Shown here: positions 24,483-36,640 of the stretch, in pieces
Layout: every line of letters begins with the position of its first letter
Numbering within the stretch: position 1 is the first letter of the stretch
Origin: Gamsiella multidivaricata
Lineage: Eukaryota; Mortierellomycota; Mortierellomycetes; Mortierellales; Mortierellaceae
Length of the DNA stretch: 64,000 nt
Reading direction: 5' to 3'
NCBI RefSeq assembly: GCF_025024155.1
Contig: NW_026251776.1
Coordinates: forward strand, 124,001 to 188,000
Notes under the pieces: model-generated
Database searches by the model: none
What the model saw: only the letters and a program-made list of their open reading frames with translations
What the model was told of the DNA's origin: nothing
Translations under genes and position numbers: made by a program

Positions 24483-27400
24483 CTATGCAAGTGCAGCGCG
24501 TAACGTCTTCGTCGTTGCAATCAAATGCTCCTCCTGCGCCAGCAGCTCCTGCTTACGCTTCACATCAACCGCTCTCACGTGTTCAGGCACACGCTCCAGA
24601 TACTCTGCCTTACTTACACGACCTGCTAGCTTATCCAGACTAGCTCGCACCGCATCCAGCTTCCGATCTAGACGCTGTAATTCTTGCTGTTGTCTACCTC
24701 TATCCGCGGAACCCCCAGCAGTTGATACAGCAGTGCCCTGAGAAGTCGATGATACATCTGCAGAAGCAATGGCCTTCTGGACGGCAGCCAGTGGTGTGAA
24801 CAGCTTCACCTCTGGCGTGACAACGTGAACAGCTGAAAACGGCTCAATCGCAGACATGCCTTGTCGTCCATCGGTTGCGGAGGCACCATCAATATAAATG
24901 ATATCCCCTTCAGCGCGAGTGAAATGGGAGAGATAAGATCGACTCTGCTGGAGAGCACCGCCATCGGCTAAAAGGGATGCATCGCTTGTCCAAATCGTGA
25001 AGGGTAGTACTTTAGACATAGGCACCTGGTGGCTCTGACGCAAGGATCGTGACGCCTGGATCACACCCAAGGCAATCTCCATATCCTTCTCTGCTGCCTC
25101 GTCTCTCCATGAATCGAGCTCTTGACTTGAAGGGAACGAAGAAATCATGATGGATGTATTCGAGGAAGCTGTCTCTGGTAGCATTCTTTGCCATAGTTCC
25201 TACACGACGAAACAACGTTATTACGGCATTAGCACTTTGACCTTTCTAACTCGAACGAACAAGCTCAAACGATCGCCTACCTCTGTGACAAAAGGCATGA
25301 ATGGGTGCATCATCCTTAGAGACGCATCAAAGCACGTCTGCAGGACCTTGAACAACCGGGGCTTTTGTTGAATAGAGATCTTATCCGCAGAGAATAATGT
25401 TGGCTTGATGAATTCGACATAGACATCGCACAGGTCCTGAATAATAAACCTGCGCAGTGTATCCGTTGCAACCGATGGTTCCAACTGTTCCATGCCGCTG
25501 TTGACCCTCGCGACCGTGTCCGACAGTCGCGACATGATGAAACGCTCCACCAGAGTCATACCTTGCCGAGAGCCGCCTTCCTTGAATTCATCCAGTCCAC
25601 GGGCAAGCACAGCCTCCGAGGTGACAGAGGATACATGGTTTATATCGTACAGTCGAGTCTTGTAGAACACAGACAAGTTCCATAACTTGTTCGCAAAGTG
25701 TTGTGCCGAAGTAACATTTGACAGATCGAGGTTGATTTGCCGTGTGTGTTGCGTAGATGAAACAAGCGCGAAACGAAGGGCATCGGCTCCGCTGGCCATG
25801 ATGCCCTTGGGAAAGTCCTTCTCCATCTGAGCCTGCGAGCGCTTCACCTCCTTGGCTGCCAAGTTTCCTCCTTCGAGTGTTGCCTTCAGGTCTTTCAAAG
25901 ATATGCCCTCGATCACATGAGTTGGATCAATGACATTGCCGACAGATTTGCTCATCTTTCGTCCCTGGGCATCACGCACCATGGCATGGAACATTATATC
26001 CTTGAATGGAACTTGATCTGAAAGGTGTGTGCACAGCATGACCATCCTTGCGACCCAAAAGAACATGATGTCGGTCCCCGTTTCGATCATAGTAGTGGGG
26101 TATCGTTCTGGGATCCTCCTACCTGAAGGAAGCATCTTTCCTGTCCAGCCCAGTGCAGATAACGGCAAAAGGCCTGACGAGAACCAGGTATCCAAAACAT
26201 CCTCGTCCTGAACAACCCTGTACTTCAAATGCTGCAGGCTTCTTTCTGAAACGAACTGGCTGATTTTCTCCTCTGCCTGTTCCTGGGACTCTGCAACAAA
26301 CCACGGTCCATCTCCCGCATCTGCGCCACACACAGCCCGACAACTGTTGGGTTCTTCGAATACGGGCCTATAGGCAGGAATACGGTGACCCCACCACAGC
26401 TGACGTGATATGCACCAGTCCTGAATGTTTTCTATTTTAAGTGTTGAGCAATGATCTGTTAGTAGCCTGTGATATATCATGGCCAGAAGGACGACACCAA
26501 TGGCACATGTTTTCCAGCTTACCCAGCCAACGATTCCAGTCTTTGATGGCCGAGTCAGGATGAAACACAAGGTTTTGACTTTCAGCATCCTTCAAGGCAC
26601 GTTGCGCCATCGTGTCGCACTTTATGTACCTAGGCAATCGGAACAAGATAGTGTTAACTTCAAAAAAAAAAAAACTTAAACGATTTCTCCAGGGCTGCGG
26701 TTTTGTCAAGCACCGGACATTACCACTGAGGCATCACCATGGGTTCGATGACATCCCCTGATCTTGAGCATCTCGCTAACCGCATCGCATGCTTCTCATT
26801 CTTGCCTCTATAGAGGCCCAGTTCCTTCAGATCCTGTACAATCCTATCTCGAGCGTCAAATCGGTTCATTTTCTGAAAAAAGACTCACTTAGTTTTGAAA
26901 TCGAACTGGATGCGCTAGTAAGCAATTTCATCAATCCGTAAAGTATAAAACCTGGAAGATCCTCTTACCTCATATGTTTTTGATCCGCAGTTCGTATTAA
27001 ACGTGCCGTCCTTTTCCAAGATATTTACAATAGGAAGGCCATGTCTTCGTCCGCATGCATAGTCGCTAGGATCGTGCGCAGGGGTCACCTATAGGCATAA
27101 AAAAACGCGACGCCATTTAGCAGCAGGCACCTCTTGCAGGATATCATAAATAGCCTGGCAGAAAGTCGCTTTAAAGTACCTTGACAGCGCCTGTCCCAAA
27201 GTTTATATCCACCAATTCTGGATCGCAAATGATGGGAAGTCGCTTCCCTGAGATTGGATGGACGACATGTTTGCCGTACAAATGCTTGTATCTGACATCA
27301 TCTGGATGAATAGCGACTGCCTCATCTCCGAGCATCGTCTCGATACGCGTTGTGGAAACGACCAGTTCCTGTGTATCGTCACCGTCAACCCTGTATGCAA

Positions 27401-28497
27401 AATCATGCAACACCCCGAATTCCACTCTATCATAGTATAGTTCCGGAGAAGATGTGTTGGCGCTTAGAACAACTCTCCCGCAGCACCGATGAAACCTTCA
27501 TGTACCACCTGTGCTTACTTTTTCAAACGCCCTGGTACGCTCAGCATGATCCTTCCAGCGATGTCCTCGTGTTCAACTTCGATATCCGATATTACAGTCT
27601 CGAGGGCACAGCACCAGTTGACAAGCCTCGTGTCGCGATAAACGAGCCTGTCGCGGAACAGTTGAATGAACGCCGACTTGACGGCCTCCGTGCGTGTCTC
27701 GTCCAGAGTGAAAAAACTCTGGTCCCAGTTCATGGATGCCCCTAGCCGTTTCAGCTGCTGCGTGATCTTGTCACCATGTAAATGTTTCCAGTCCCAGATC
27801 TGCTCAACGAAGGTTTCCCGTCCTAAGTCATGTCGCGTCAGCTTCTGTTCCCGCATCAGCTTTTTCTCAACGACGGTCTGGGTGCTAATACCGGCGTGGT
27901 CCATACCCGGAATCCACGAGACGCTTTCACCCCGCATGCGACGCCATCGTACGATCGAGTCCTGGATTGAAGCTGTGAGGGCGTGTCCAACGTGGAGATA
28001 TCCTGTGACATTGGGTGGTGGCGTTAGCATGGTGAACCGAGTCAACGATGGGTCGGAGCCAGAGCTGTCGGGGCTACCGGTTGATCCTGAAGTAGAGATT
28101 GAGCGCGGAGCAAAGAAGCCTGGTAGATACCAGGACATGTCAGTTTCGAGATCCTTCATATCTAAGAAGCACGTAGCGATCGCCGATAAGACCGATCAAT
28201 TGTACCTTGTGCTTCCCACCATTCATACCATCCGGACTCCACGGCAGCCTAGTTCATTGGCGTAATTCCGTGTCAGTTGATTGATAGGCGTATCCCATGG
28301 ATTAGTTTTTGATCAGGGCTTCGTTCACGTACTGTGTCGTATTTCTCGAGCTCTCGTTTCGGCTTAATAACATGCACCCTGGCGTTATTGCTGCTGCTGG
28401 TCTGAGCCAGTTGTCGACTGTGTGATGAGAACCTATGCCTGGTGCTCCCTGCGAGCCCCCTGGGTTGCTGCAGTTGGCTCCCTACGACCCGCCACAT
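24483..28497 (-). CDS. VAS1: Valyl-tRNA synthetase, mitochondrial-type leader
   Basis: This class I aminoacyl-tRNA synthetase charges tRNA-Val. Eight exons (28497-28333, 28153-27519, 27426-27180, 27088-26969, 26872-26724, 26629-26523, 26431-25281 and 25199-24483) join to 1096 aa. Motifs are in order: [14 protein letters not shown] (HIGH), [13 protein letters not shown], the editing-domain [15 protein letters not shown] and [31 protein letters not shown] split by an intron, [11 protein letters not shown], and [14 protein letters not shown]. An anticodon-binding domain and a C-terminal coiled coil ([18 protein letters not shown]) follow. The first about 35 residues ([11 protein letters not shown], rich in Arg and Ser, no acidic residues) look like a mitochondrial presequence. 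The exon 1 to 2 join relies on frame, so the early N terminus is the least sure part. Confidence 0.93.
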
Positions 28498-28699
28498 GAT
28501 GTCGTGAGTGAGAGACGCGAGTGAATGAGGCGACGGAAGATAACGGTGTGAGTATTCCCAGGAACGTTGCCTTCAAAGTTGTTTACGCTCCAATTGCACA
28601 TTACAGTCACGACTGTGCCCTTTTCCCCTCGTCGCTGACATGCTTATCCTCCACTTTCCCTCTACATTGTCCTGATCACCCTCATTCCATCCACTCGCC
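28498..28699. promoter_or_regulatory. Shared divergent promoter
   Basis: Only 202 bp separate the start codons of valyl-tRNA synthetase (minus) and the prolyl hydroxylase (plus). The plus side is pyrimidine-rich just before its ATG. No TATA box is evident. Confidence 0.6.
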
Positions 28700-30389
28700 A
28701 TGCCAAAGCGCGGTCTTTCACCAGACTCTGAAGCGTCCCAGAAGCGCTCTAAAGTCCGTCCTCAGGATCCAGTTGCTGTCGATCCACCCGCCTTCAACAG
28801 CCGCTACAGCGACCCAGAATTTACAGCAGCCTTCAACAAAGCTTTCCGCAACAGCCAGCCCTTTGAGGACCCCAAAAGCAGTGCCAGGCTTATTGAATAT
28901 CCATATCCAACAGCCAGTCTCCCTAATTTCCTTCGATCAACCACATATCTCAAGACGCTGCGCGAGGAGCTGCTCACGGAGGATTACTTTCACAAGTCCA
29001 ACGATCTGTACGAATTCTATCAGTCGGAGGATCTGCGCCTGTCCAAGAAGCCCCACATTGCTGCATTAAAGAATGCGATCTATTCGCAGGGGTTTTTTGC
29101 AATGATGACTTCGCTGACAGGCATTGATCTGGACCCCTCAATTATCGATCTCAATGGGAACCAGTATCACGAAGGATGCTACCTTCTGTGCCATGATGAC
29201 GATATTAAGAACGAGAAGGAAGGGCGCAGGATCGCCTTTATTCTTTATCTTGTGGACGAGGACTGGAGTGCTGCTGACGGCGGAGCCTTGGATCTTTTCA
29301 AATGGTGAGTCGCCTTTTTTTTTTTTTTTTTTTTTTTTTTCTATATGATTCTGCGTCGCACAAAACATCGTCGTAATAATATATCATTGCAAGTTCAGTA
29401 ACGAAGCAGGATACCCGATCGAGGTAGTGCAATCGCTCGTCCCGGTACGGAATACATTGGCGTTCTTTGAGCTGTCATCGGTCTCATATCACCAAGTAGC
29501 TGAGGTCTTGACCCGCGACAAGAGCCGAATCTCCATATCTGGATGGTTCCACGGTCCACTCAAGACTAGGCTCATCTCCAAATCCATGCCATTCGAACCA
29601 TTGGTGGATCTGCCGGAGGTCTCACTCGAGGCATTGCTCAATCCTGATTACCTGAGCAAGAGCTCTATCGACAACATCTGCAATGTCTTTTCGGATCAGA
29701 GTTCAATCGAGCTCCAGCAGTTTCTGAAGCCCGAGATTTACAAGGCCCTGCTGGATGAATTGGAGCCCCTGGACGCAGAGAAAGGGGCACAGGCGGTACG
29801 GCCACTGTGGGACGAACAGATGGGGCCTCGGCACGTCCGCAATTACATGCGCGTCTCAACCAAAAATCAGTCAACGATTCCTCCGACGTTAGCGCGTGTG
29901 CAGGCGCTGTTTTCGTCCAAGGCGTTTGAGACGTATATGACAAAGATTGCCAATCTTTCGTTTCTTTCGGCATATACAGAGCTGCGCATGTTCAAGAAGG
30001 GCGACTACACGCTGTTGCATGACCATGCATTGGAAAGGAACGGGTTGGATGTGGTCTTTAGTTTTCCGTTCATACCTAGTTCAAAGCAAACCTCGTCTTC
30101 AAAGTTGCCAGAGTGGGAAGAGAGCTGGGGAGCAGGCGCCACGCACTATGTCGCGGACAAAGTCAATCTATTGACATTATACCCGAAACACAACACATTG
30201 ACCTTGGTTCTACGAGACGAGGGTACTATGAGGTTTGTGCGCTTTTTGAATGCGCGTGTGGGCGAAGCCAGGCGACGAGAGCTGAGTGTCCTCTATACCG
30301 TTAATGGTGATGACGATGATGAGGACGAGGACGCATTGGAGGGTCAGGGCGAGCTAGGCGAGGACGAAGAGTCCAGGCAGGATATCTAA
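28700..30389 (+). CDS. TPA1: Tpa1/OGFOD1 prolyl 3,4-dihydroxylase
   Basis: This Fe(II)/2-oxoglutarate dioxygenase hydroxylates ribosomal protein uS12 (Rps23) and affects translation termination. Exons 28700-29304 and 29399-30389 give 531 aa, close to human OGFOD1 (542 aa). The N-terminal double-stranded beta-helix shows the iron-binding HxD as LLCHDDD, with the distal His in SSVSYHQVAEV and the 2-oxoglutarate Arg in SISGWFHG context. The C-terminal half contains a second, degenerate domain with TYTELRMFKKGDYTLLHD-like sequence, as in Tpa1/Ofd1 proteins. An N-terminal basic stretch (KRGLSP and QKRSKVRP) could be a nuclear signal. The tail is very acidic (GDDDDEDEDALEG). The single intron begins GTGAGT and carries a poly(T) run of about 28 bases. 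Confidence 0.93.
29313..29340. repeat. Intronic poly(T) tract
   Basis: A T run of about 28 bases begins 8 bp after the GTGAGT donor of the Tpa1-like gene intron (29305-29398). Confidence 0.85.
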
Positions 30390-30454
30390 GAATAAAGCAC
30401 GATGCTGCTTCAGACTACTATTCCGTTTATTTTGCTTTTGTTTTGTGCTTGATA

Positions 30455-30984
30455 CTACAGCTTGACGTCTTCCTTGGGGATCCCATTGACGAGCACGCAA
30501 GGGCCATCGGCAATAGTCTTGATGCCAGCCTCGTTTGCGTATGCCAGGACCTCAGGTGATTCTGCACCAGGCTGCAACCAAACGCGTTGGATGCCGTTCT
30601 TATGTGCCTCCTCCAACACTGACTTTGTAGCAGCAGGAGGAGTGATGATCGAGAGGTGGTAATCTGATGGGTTGCCTGGGAGAGAAGACAGGTTCGGGAC
30701 GCAGCTGAGGGATTCGATGGCGGTCTCGCGTGGGTTCACGGGCACAGCTGTGTATCCATGGTCAATGTACCTACGGATGGTGGCACAATTGGTCGTCGTG
30801 AGAACACGTATAAGAGAGCCAAAGAGCAGTAGATCGCGTATGACAACAGACGCGTGTCATTTTGAGCAGGCCAAGAATACCAGCGGAGGACCTTGTTGCC
30901 AAACTTTGAGCGGTTGGTGCTGGCGCCGACAACGGCGAACTTTTGCTCGGCAGAAGAGAAGAACTCGCGGATGAGGGTTGCCAT
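30455..30984 (-). CDS. CoA-binding (Rossmann) domain protein
   Basis: Two exons (30984-30881 and 30770-30455) join in frame to 139 aa. The whole protein is one CoA-binding domain as in bacterial YccU and the N-terminal domain of succinyl-CoA ligase alpha. Motifs include FAVVGASTNRSKFGNKV near the N terminus, VPVNPRE, SIITPPAATKSVLEEA, QRVWLQPGAES and a final ADGPCVLVNG. Proteins of this family are small cytosolic or mitochondrial proteins of uncertain function that bind CoA or a related nucleotide. It lies tail-to-tail with the Tpa1-like gene (65 bp) and head-to-head with the armadillo gene (222 bp). Confidence 0.92.
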
Positions 30985-31206
30985 GGCGGGGGCGGTCGTT
31001 TGTCGTGGGAATGTAAAGGTGACGAGGCGGAGAAGGAAAAGGGCGAAGATGGAGATGGGGGGGGGGGAGAACGAAAAGGTGCATGTGAATGTGTGCGTGC
31101 GCCAGGCCTACTTCCTTTCTTCCTAATTTCCCTATTCCCCCTTCGTCTGCATCCACACCCTCGACACTTACCACCCACCGACTCCTCCTCCTCTGAACCT
31201 TGCCCG

Positions 31207-34200
31207 ATGTCTGCCAACACCAACAACACAGGTACAACGCATCACCCTTCCCGTGCGTTGCTGATGCAGATCATCCTTTTGCAAAAGGGGAGCATCCCAT
31301 TGACAATGTGCATGTGTCTTTGAGCTTAGATGCAACACCCCAGGACGACGCTGCCTTCGCAAGCCTCGTCCAGGACATCAAGCTATCGTCCAATAGTACT
31401 GCAATATCGCGCGAAACACGAGCAATTGCTTCCTTCCTATTCCCCCTTTCAGATGCTCTGATGGCCACCTTGCCCAAGCGATTGAAGCGCATTGAGAACC
31501 GTTACTGACATGCAAGCATGCATATCCGTGTGCCTGCGCCCGTCCTCTTCCAACTCATAAAATAGATCCGTCTGCAATCGATTCGCAGATCCCACGCCAC
31601 GTTCAGAAACTCGAGGACGCCAAGACTCAGCTCGAGCAGGATGCCGACTCACAAGAGGCCTGGGACCTTGTTGCCAACGCGTTCCAGTTCTTTGCCGATG
31701 CTGCCAAAGAAGGTGCGCATGCTGCACAACATGATCAGGCGTCTAATCGTTGTTATGAGGGTGGATAGCGCCTCTACCTTTGCCACGATTCACCAGCCGG
31801 AAACGTCGAGCAATGAGAAACTGACACACCCGCTTGCTTATATCGCTACATAGAGAATGCACGAACCCCTATTGGAGATTCAAAAGCCGTGGCATTGATT
31901 GTCAGTCTCGAAGCCCTGAACAAGCAGCGCCTGGCCCACGTCGATATCCAGGCCATGCGCGCCTTCGCCAACATCTGCGTCGATCATGGTAAAGCAAAGA
32001 GTTCGTCCTTGGGTTGAACTAGAGGAAAAAAAAAAGCGAAATACTCAATTTTGATCTGACACCACCAAATTTTATCATTGTGTAGAGGCAAACAGAAAGA
32101 AGATCCTAGAGGAGAACGCATTTACGACCATTATCGAGATTCTCAGACACACGACCCACGCAGATGCGATCAAGACAGCTTGCGGAGCACTCTTGAACAC
32201 GACAATGGCATGTGGTAAGGGATGCATCATGGTGCAAGGTCATGAACAGCAGGGACAGTTGATCTAGGTGGTCTAGGCGTTGGAAATACTGACGCAGGAA
32301 TGCGATACATCACTGGCATATAGAGCCAGCACAGAACAAGGCGATCGAATTGGACGCAATCGAACAATTGCTCAAGGTCCTGCAATCGGAGAATATCGAC
32401 GACAACGAAATCAGCATGACAATTGCTTCCCGTGTTATCGCCAACCTCAGCGAACTTGGTATGTATCAGGAAGCTTGAAGTGAAACAATCAAAGAGTGCC
32501 GAATGAATAGATGATTGATCATGAATCTTCTTGATGCACTCTAGATGCTGGAGCTCAATCTGTGGTCAAGTTCAACGGCATCAAGACCATTGTTCAGCTC
32601 TTGCAAAAGACAGCCGAGGATGTGGAGGCGTACATGGATCTTATGGATGCCTTAACCGATATCTTGCGTGCTGTGACGTCCAAGGAATCTGCACAAACTG
32701 TCATTCAAAAGGAGGGACTCTTGCCACCATTGCTCGATATCCTCGAGCACGCTGGCACTTCTGATGAGGGCAAGAGTGAAGAAGAAAAGAAGGAGGATGA
32801 CAAGAAGTTTGGAGAGACCAAGGCCGCTTTAGTGGAAGTAGTCGTTTCAGTGACACTTGCAGGTTAGTGCAAATTCCTTGGCGATCCCCTTGTGGGGACA
32901 ACAGTGGACGTATTTAAATCCAGTTTCTAACGATCTTTGATATTCATATCATAGATGCCAACATGGTACCCATCTTCAATGACAAGGGGGTTATGGACAA
33001 GTTTCTTGCATGGCTCAACCTCGCCGACCGAGAAGATCTGCAGGCCTGCGCAGCTCTCTGTCTAGGCAATGTAGCACGATCAGGTATAAATACGGTACAG
33101 TCTTTATGGTTACCGCTATGTCGATAAGGATATCTCTGACGAACACATTCTTTTCTCGGCTTATTCTCGTTCTAGACCAACACTGCGTCAAATTGGTCCA
33201 TGAATATCACGCTGTTGAGCCATTGATCCACGTCGTCAGGAAGGCAACGGACTTGAAGGCCAGCCATGCCGCAACAGGGGTGCTTCGAAATCTTGCGCTT
33301 CCAGAAATTAACAGGGAAATCATGGGCGATGCAGGTGTCATCCAGGCCTGTTTCCCTCTTCTCAAAAAGGACAATGCGCTCCCTCTCCAAGCCAATGTTG
33401 TTGGGATCTTAAAACGGCTCTGCACCGGCAATAGCCACAATACCATCCGGGTCATCTCTGGGCGCGAACCCTTCGAGACTCTCTCGTCAACGCCTCACAC
33501 GGAGAGTGAGAATGAGACACCACTTTCGACACTGGTGGATGTCATTGGGAGAACCGATGACTTCCCACTGAAGAGTGAAGGAACTAGGACACTGTGCAAT
33601 CTCATCAAGGTCATCTGGGGAAGCGAGAGTATGAAGGAGTTCGATACGGTATCTGTCACAGCCTTGCAGCAGACCCTAAACAAGCCTGAGGTGGTTCTTC
33701 AGATTGCTGCCATGACCAGGAACCCCAAGTATATCGTCTTGCAAAATGAGGGAGTCATTGCACTAACCCTTCTCGTGACAAGTCCCGCTCGAGGTAAGAA
33801 GGAGGACTCGATGCATAATTGAGCACGCATACACACAGGAATGATATAAGCCTAACGATTCATAACACTTTTGCCACGCCACTTATCGAAAAATAATAGA
33901 GAAAAACGCTGTTCTTGACGCCCTTGTTTCCATTGCCGTAGATGAACACCCCGATCCAGAGAACACTATATCTGAAGAGCCTCTGGACCAGGCCAAACAA
34001 CTGACTCTGCTGGAGAGTCTACTCAGTCTAATCAAGAACAAGGACGGCAAGTGTCCCGACGAAGTTCGTATGAACGTCTGCGTGCTCTTAAGGAACGCAT
34101 TAGATTCTGGAGCGCGTGAGGGCGAGGATTCCGCCTACTTGGCCTTCTTGAGGGAGTCTGGAATCAAGGACACGCTCACAGAGGTCAAGAGCAAAGCTGA

Positions 34201-34255
34201 CATCTCTCCTTTGATCCGCACATCGGTCCAAGAAGTGCTGTCGCGACTTGAATAG
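31207..34255 (+). CDS. SmgGDS/RAP1GDS1-like armadillo-repeat protein
   Basis: The protein is built of armadillo repeats and resembles SmgGDS (RAP1GDS1), a chaperone and exchange factor for prenylated small GTPases. Ten exons: 31207-31231, 31330-31395, 31566-31712, 31854-31988, 32086-32214, 32324-32458, 32545-32862, 32955-33083, 33176-33793 and 33900-34255, giving about 685 aa. Exon 2 could instead run to 31500 (about 720 aa). Repeat-like segments include AMRAFANICVDHEANRKKI, ACGALLNTTMACEP, ASRVIANLSELDAGAQ, CLGNVARSDQHC and GVLRNLALPEINREIM. All nine introns are phase 1, and four consecutive internal exons (129-135 nt) each match about one repeat. A lysine/acidic insert (SEEEKKEDDKK) lies in the middle. 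The GTPase partner is not shown by the sequence. Confidence 0.88.
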
Positions 34256-34345
34256 ATACAACACGCATCAACCTTTGTGAAGCGGTTCAACTTTATTTAA
34301 ATAAATACATTCCTCGTCCCGCATTTTTAGCAGTGGAGGTGTGCT

Positions 34346-35995
34346 TTAAAAGCGGTTCAGGGCATTGTCAAACATGGTATGATCGCCGTCCTCGAAGACT
34401 TTGGCGATGGGAGTGTGGCTGCTGTGACCCTCCTTTTTGAGATATTCCTGAGCGTAGTGCAAGCCCATGCGATGCTCCTCCTTGTTGGCCCCAGATCCGA
34501 CCCAGACAAAGACCTCGTGGTGAACATCGAGGATAAAGACATCGTTCGAGTCTAGAAGATCTTTGGTGACCTTGGGGCCAGAGGCCTCGAGCGTGAACGT
34601 CATTGAGCCGCTTTCGTTGGATAGGCTAAAAGGATATAATATGAGACGAGAACAATATCGATCAGCACTGTTGAGCAATTCAGCAGATGCAAAAGACAGC
34701 AGAGAAAAAGCATGCTCTTACCGGTACAGCTTCTTGACGTATTCGGGCTCCTCGGCAACGGCCTCCGCTGGCTTGACCTCGACTTCACCGCCCAGTGCGC
34801 TCCAGAACAGTCTCTGGTCACGATCGCCCTCATCTGCAAGATGAATAGCAAAATATTGTAGTGAGCAAGCAATCGTGAACAAATAGGAATACACGACAGT
34901 ATTGTATGTGCACCATAGCATCCTCGTATGTCCTACCAAAAGTCTCGACGTTGACATCCCCTGCGCGATCGGCCTCGATGCCGTGCGCGTACTCTGCCGC
35001 CTTGACCTTCTCAATGCCAGAGCTCTTCCTGCCATTCCATTGGTAGAGGACCTTGCCGGTATCAAGAATGAAGACATCGCCCGTGTTAATCTGATCCTTC
35101 GAAACCTCCCTGACAACGACTGAGGACTTGTGACGTCCAGGAACAGTAGGTGCGGACTTGACCATCAGCAGACGAACCGTGTACTCGGGCTCGGTCCAGT
35201 GGTGGAAACCAGACTTAACGCCGCCTCCGAGGGTTGTAAAGGACTTGAAGCACGAGAGAAGCTGTCTGGATTCGCTACCTTGTACTTCACGGTGTTGGAC
35301 GGGTCGGCCATCGAGGTCTAGTGCGAGAAAAGTGGGATATCAAGAAAAATTGAGAAATTGTCAAGTTTAATTCGCTCTATCGCACAGCCAAAGGGATGGT
35401 CTGGGTTGTCATTACAGTCATCAAGCTCGACGGTCTTGTAGGCTGCAGTGCCGGCCTCATCCTGGGTAGTTTCCTCTCCCAGCCAAAAGTGAACGTCGTG
35501 CAACAGCACATCTGAATCCTTCTTCGTATATGACTAGATGCAATAGATAAAAGTAGCCCGCAGGAGTGGCGGAATTTTCGCGCGGGTTAAAAAGCGAGCA
35601 ATTGCATAGGCCGAAAGATGTCATGAGCCAATAGATCTGCGGAGAAAAGTGGAAGACGACGTTACATTGAGGATTATGTAGCTGTCTCCGCTGTAGAACT
35701 GTCCAATTTGGTTCTTGGGAACGGGCACGACTTTGAACTGCTCGATACGCCAGACCCAGAGACCGGCCTTGGATCCGACACCAGTGTCCTTGCCCCAGGC
35801 GGTCTCGAGCGCGCCCTCTTCCTGGCGGTGCTGCTTCTCGAGCTCGCTTCCAAACTCGGCCAAGTTTGTGTCCTCGAGCTCTAGTGAAGGCAATAACGCG
35901 GTCGATGAGGGACATGCCTAGATGATTTGAAAGAAGATATCGTGTATTTGCCAACAACGAATACGGTACTTACTCCAGGTGGAGTTCTTCAGCAT
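34346..35995 (-). CDS. Severin/gelsolin-like actin-severing protein
   Basis: Six exons (35995-35974, 35880-35666, 35533-35416, 35317-34937, 34833-34722 and 34625-34346) join to 375 aa, the size of severin or fragmin (about 360 aa). Three gelsolin domains follow one another. Domain 1 starts WKLEDTN and has [16 protein letters not shown] and GDSYIILN, then [21 protein letters not shown] and the characteristic [10 protein letters not shown]. Domain 2 contains [20 protein letters not shown], and domain 3 [20 protein letters not shown]. Ca2+-dependent severing and capping of actin filaments in the cytoplasm is the family role. Exon 1 codes only seven residues plus one base (MLKNSTW). Ends lie tail-to-tail with the armadillo gene (90 bp). 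Confidence 0.92.
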
Positions 35996-36263
35996 GTTGT
36001 ACTGATATTCAACGTTAGTTATACGAAAAGTGTGCGGGTAGGAGAGCGATGAAGTGTGGATGAGTGAAGGAATGGAAGAGGGATGTAGGACGCGCGAACG
36101 AGGAACAGGGCTGCTCCAAAGCTTGGATGCTGCTTTGGTGTAACAGTCACGCATCCAAAGGGACGCTCCAGGCCACAAAGATTTAAACCCACGTGTGGAA
36201 GACCTTGCATCAACAGAGTGTTGAATCTCCAGCATTTGTCCACGTCGGGTTTGTACTTTTGCG

Positions 36264-36380
36264 CTAATTCGTTCCCCTGTCCGCGTTGATGACCAATATA
36301 TGATAGAAAGCAGCTATATATCTTATCAAAGTTGAATGGCCGTGGGTGCCGACGACGGCGAAATCCTTGAACGGCTTCAT
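36264..36380 (-). pseudogene. Truncated relative of PD-(D/E)XK gene 5' end
   Basis: The frame from ATG 36380 reads MKPFKDFAVVGTHGHS, closely similar to the start of the gene at 41630-43721 (MKTFKDFVLTDTHDHG). Similarity extends upstream: both have an AACTAACCCT-like motif and GACTCCGAGA/ACCCGAGA about 20-40 bp before the ATG, and then a copy of the 189-bp repeat unit. The frame ends after 38 residues and the similarity fades, so only the 5' end is present. Confidence 0.7.
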
Positions 36381-36475
36381 TCTAAGACGGCAATTTATCT
36401 CGGAGTCATGCCAAGGGTTAGTTGCCAGAAGATCGTATATGTCAAGTGTAAAAAAAATAAAAATAAAAATAAAAA

Positions 36476-36640
36476 CATTCTCTTCTCTACCCACACCAGT
36501 GAGGCATCAGATGAGCGACAGTGAACATAACCAGACGCAGAAATGAACTCCTGGACAGTGGCTAAAAGTCTGCATCCGTATTGATCAGCAGCCAAGGCGG
36601 CTGCCAATCCCACCCCCACAGACACTTTGGGAGCAACCGA
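36476..36640. repeat. Diverged single copy of the 189-bp repeat
   Basis: Sequence here matches the 43805-44548 array unit: it shares GAGGCATCAGATGAGCG, ACCAGACGCAGA, GGACAGTGGCT and GACACT(T/A)TGGGAGCAA-like blocks in the same order, with substitutions. It lies just upstream of the truncated gene copy at 36264-36380, as the array does for the intact gene. Confidence 0.8.
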
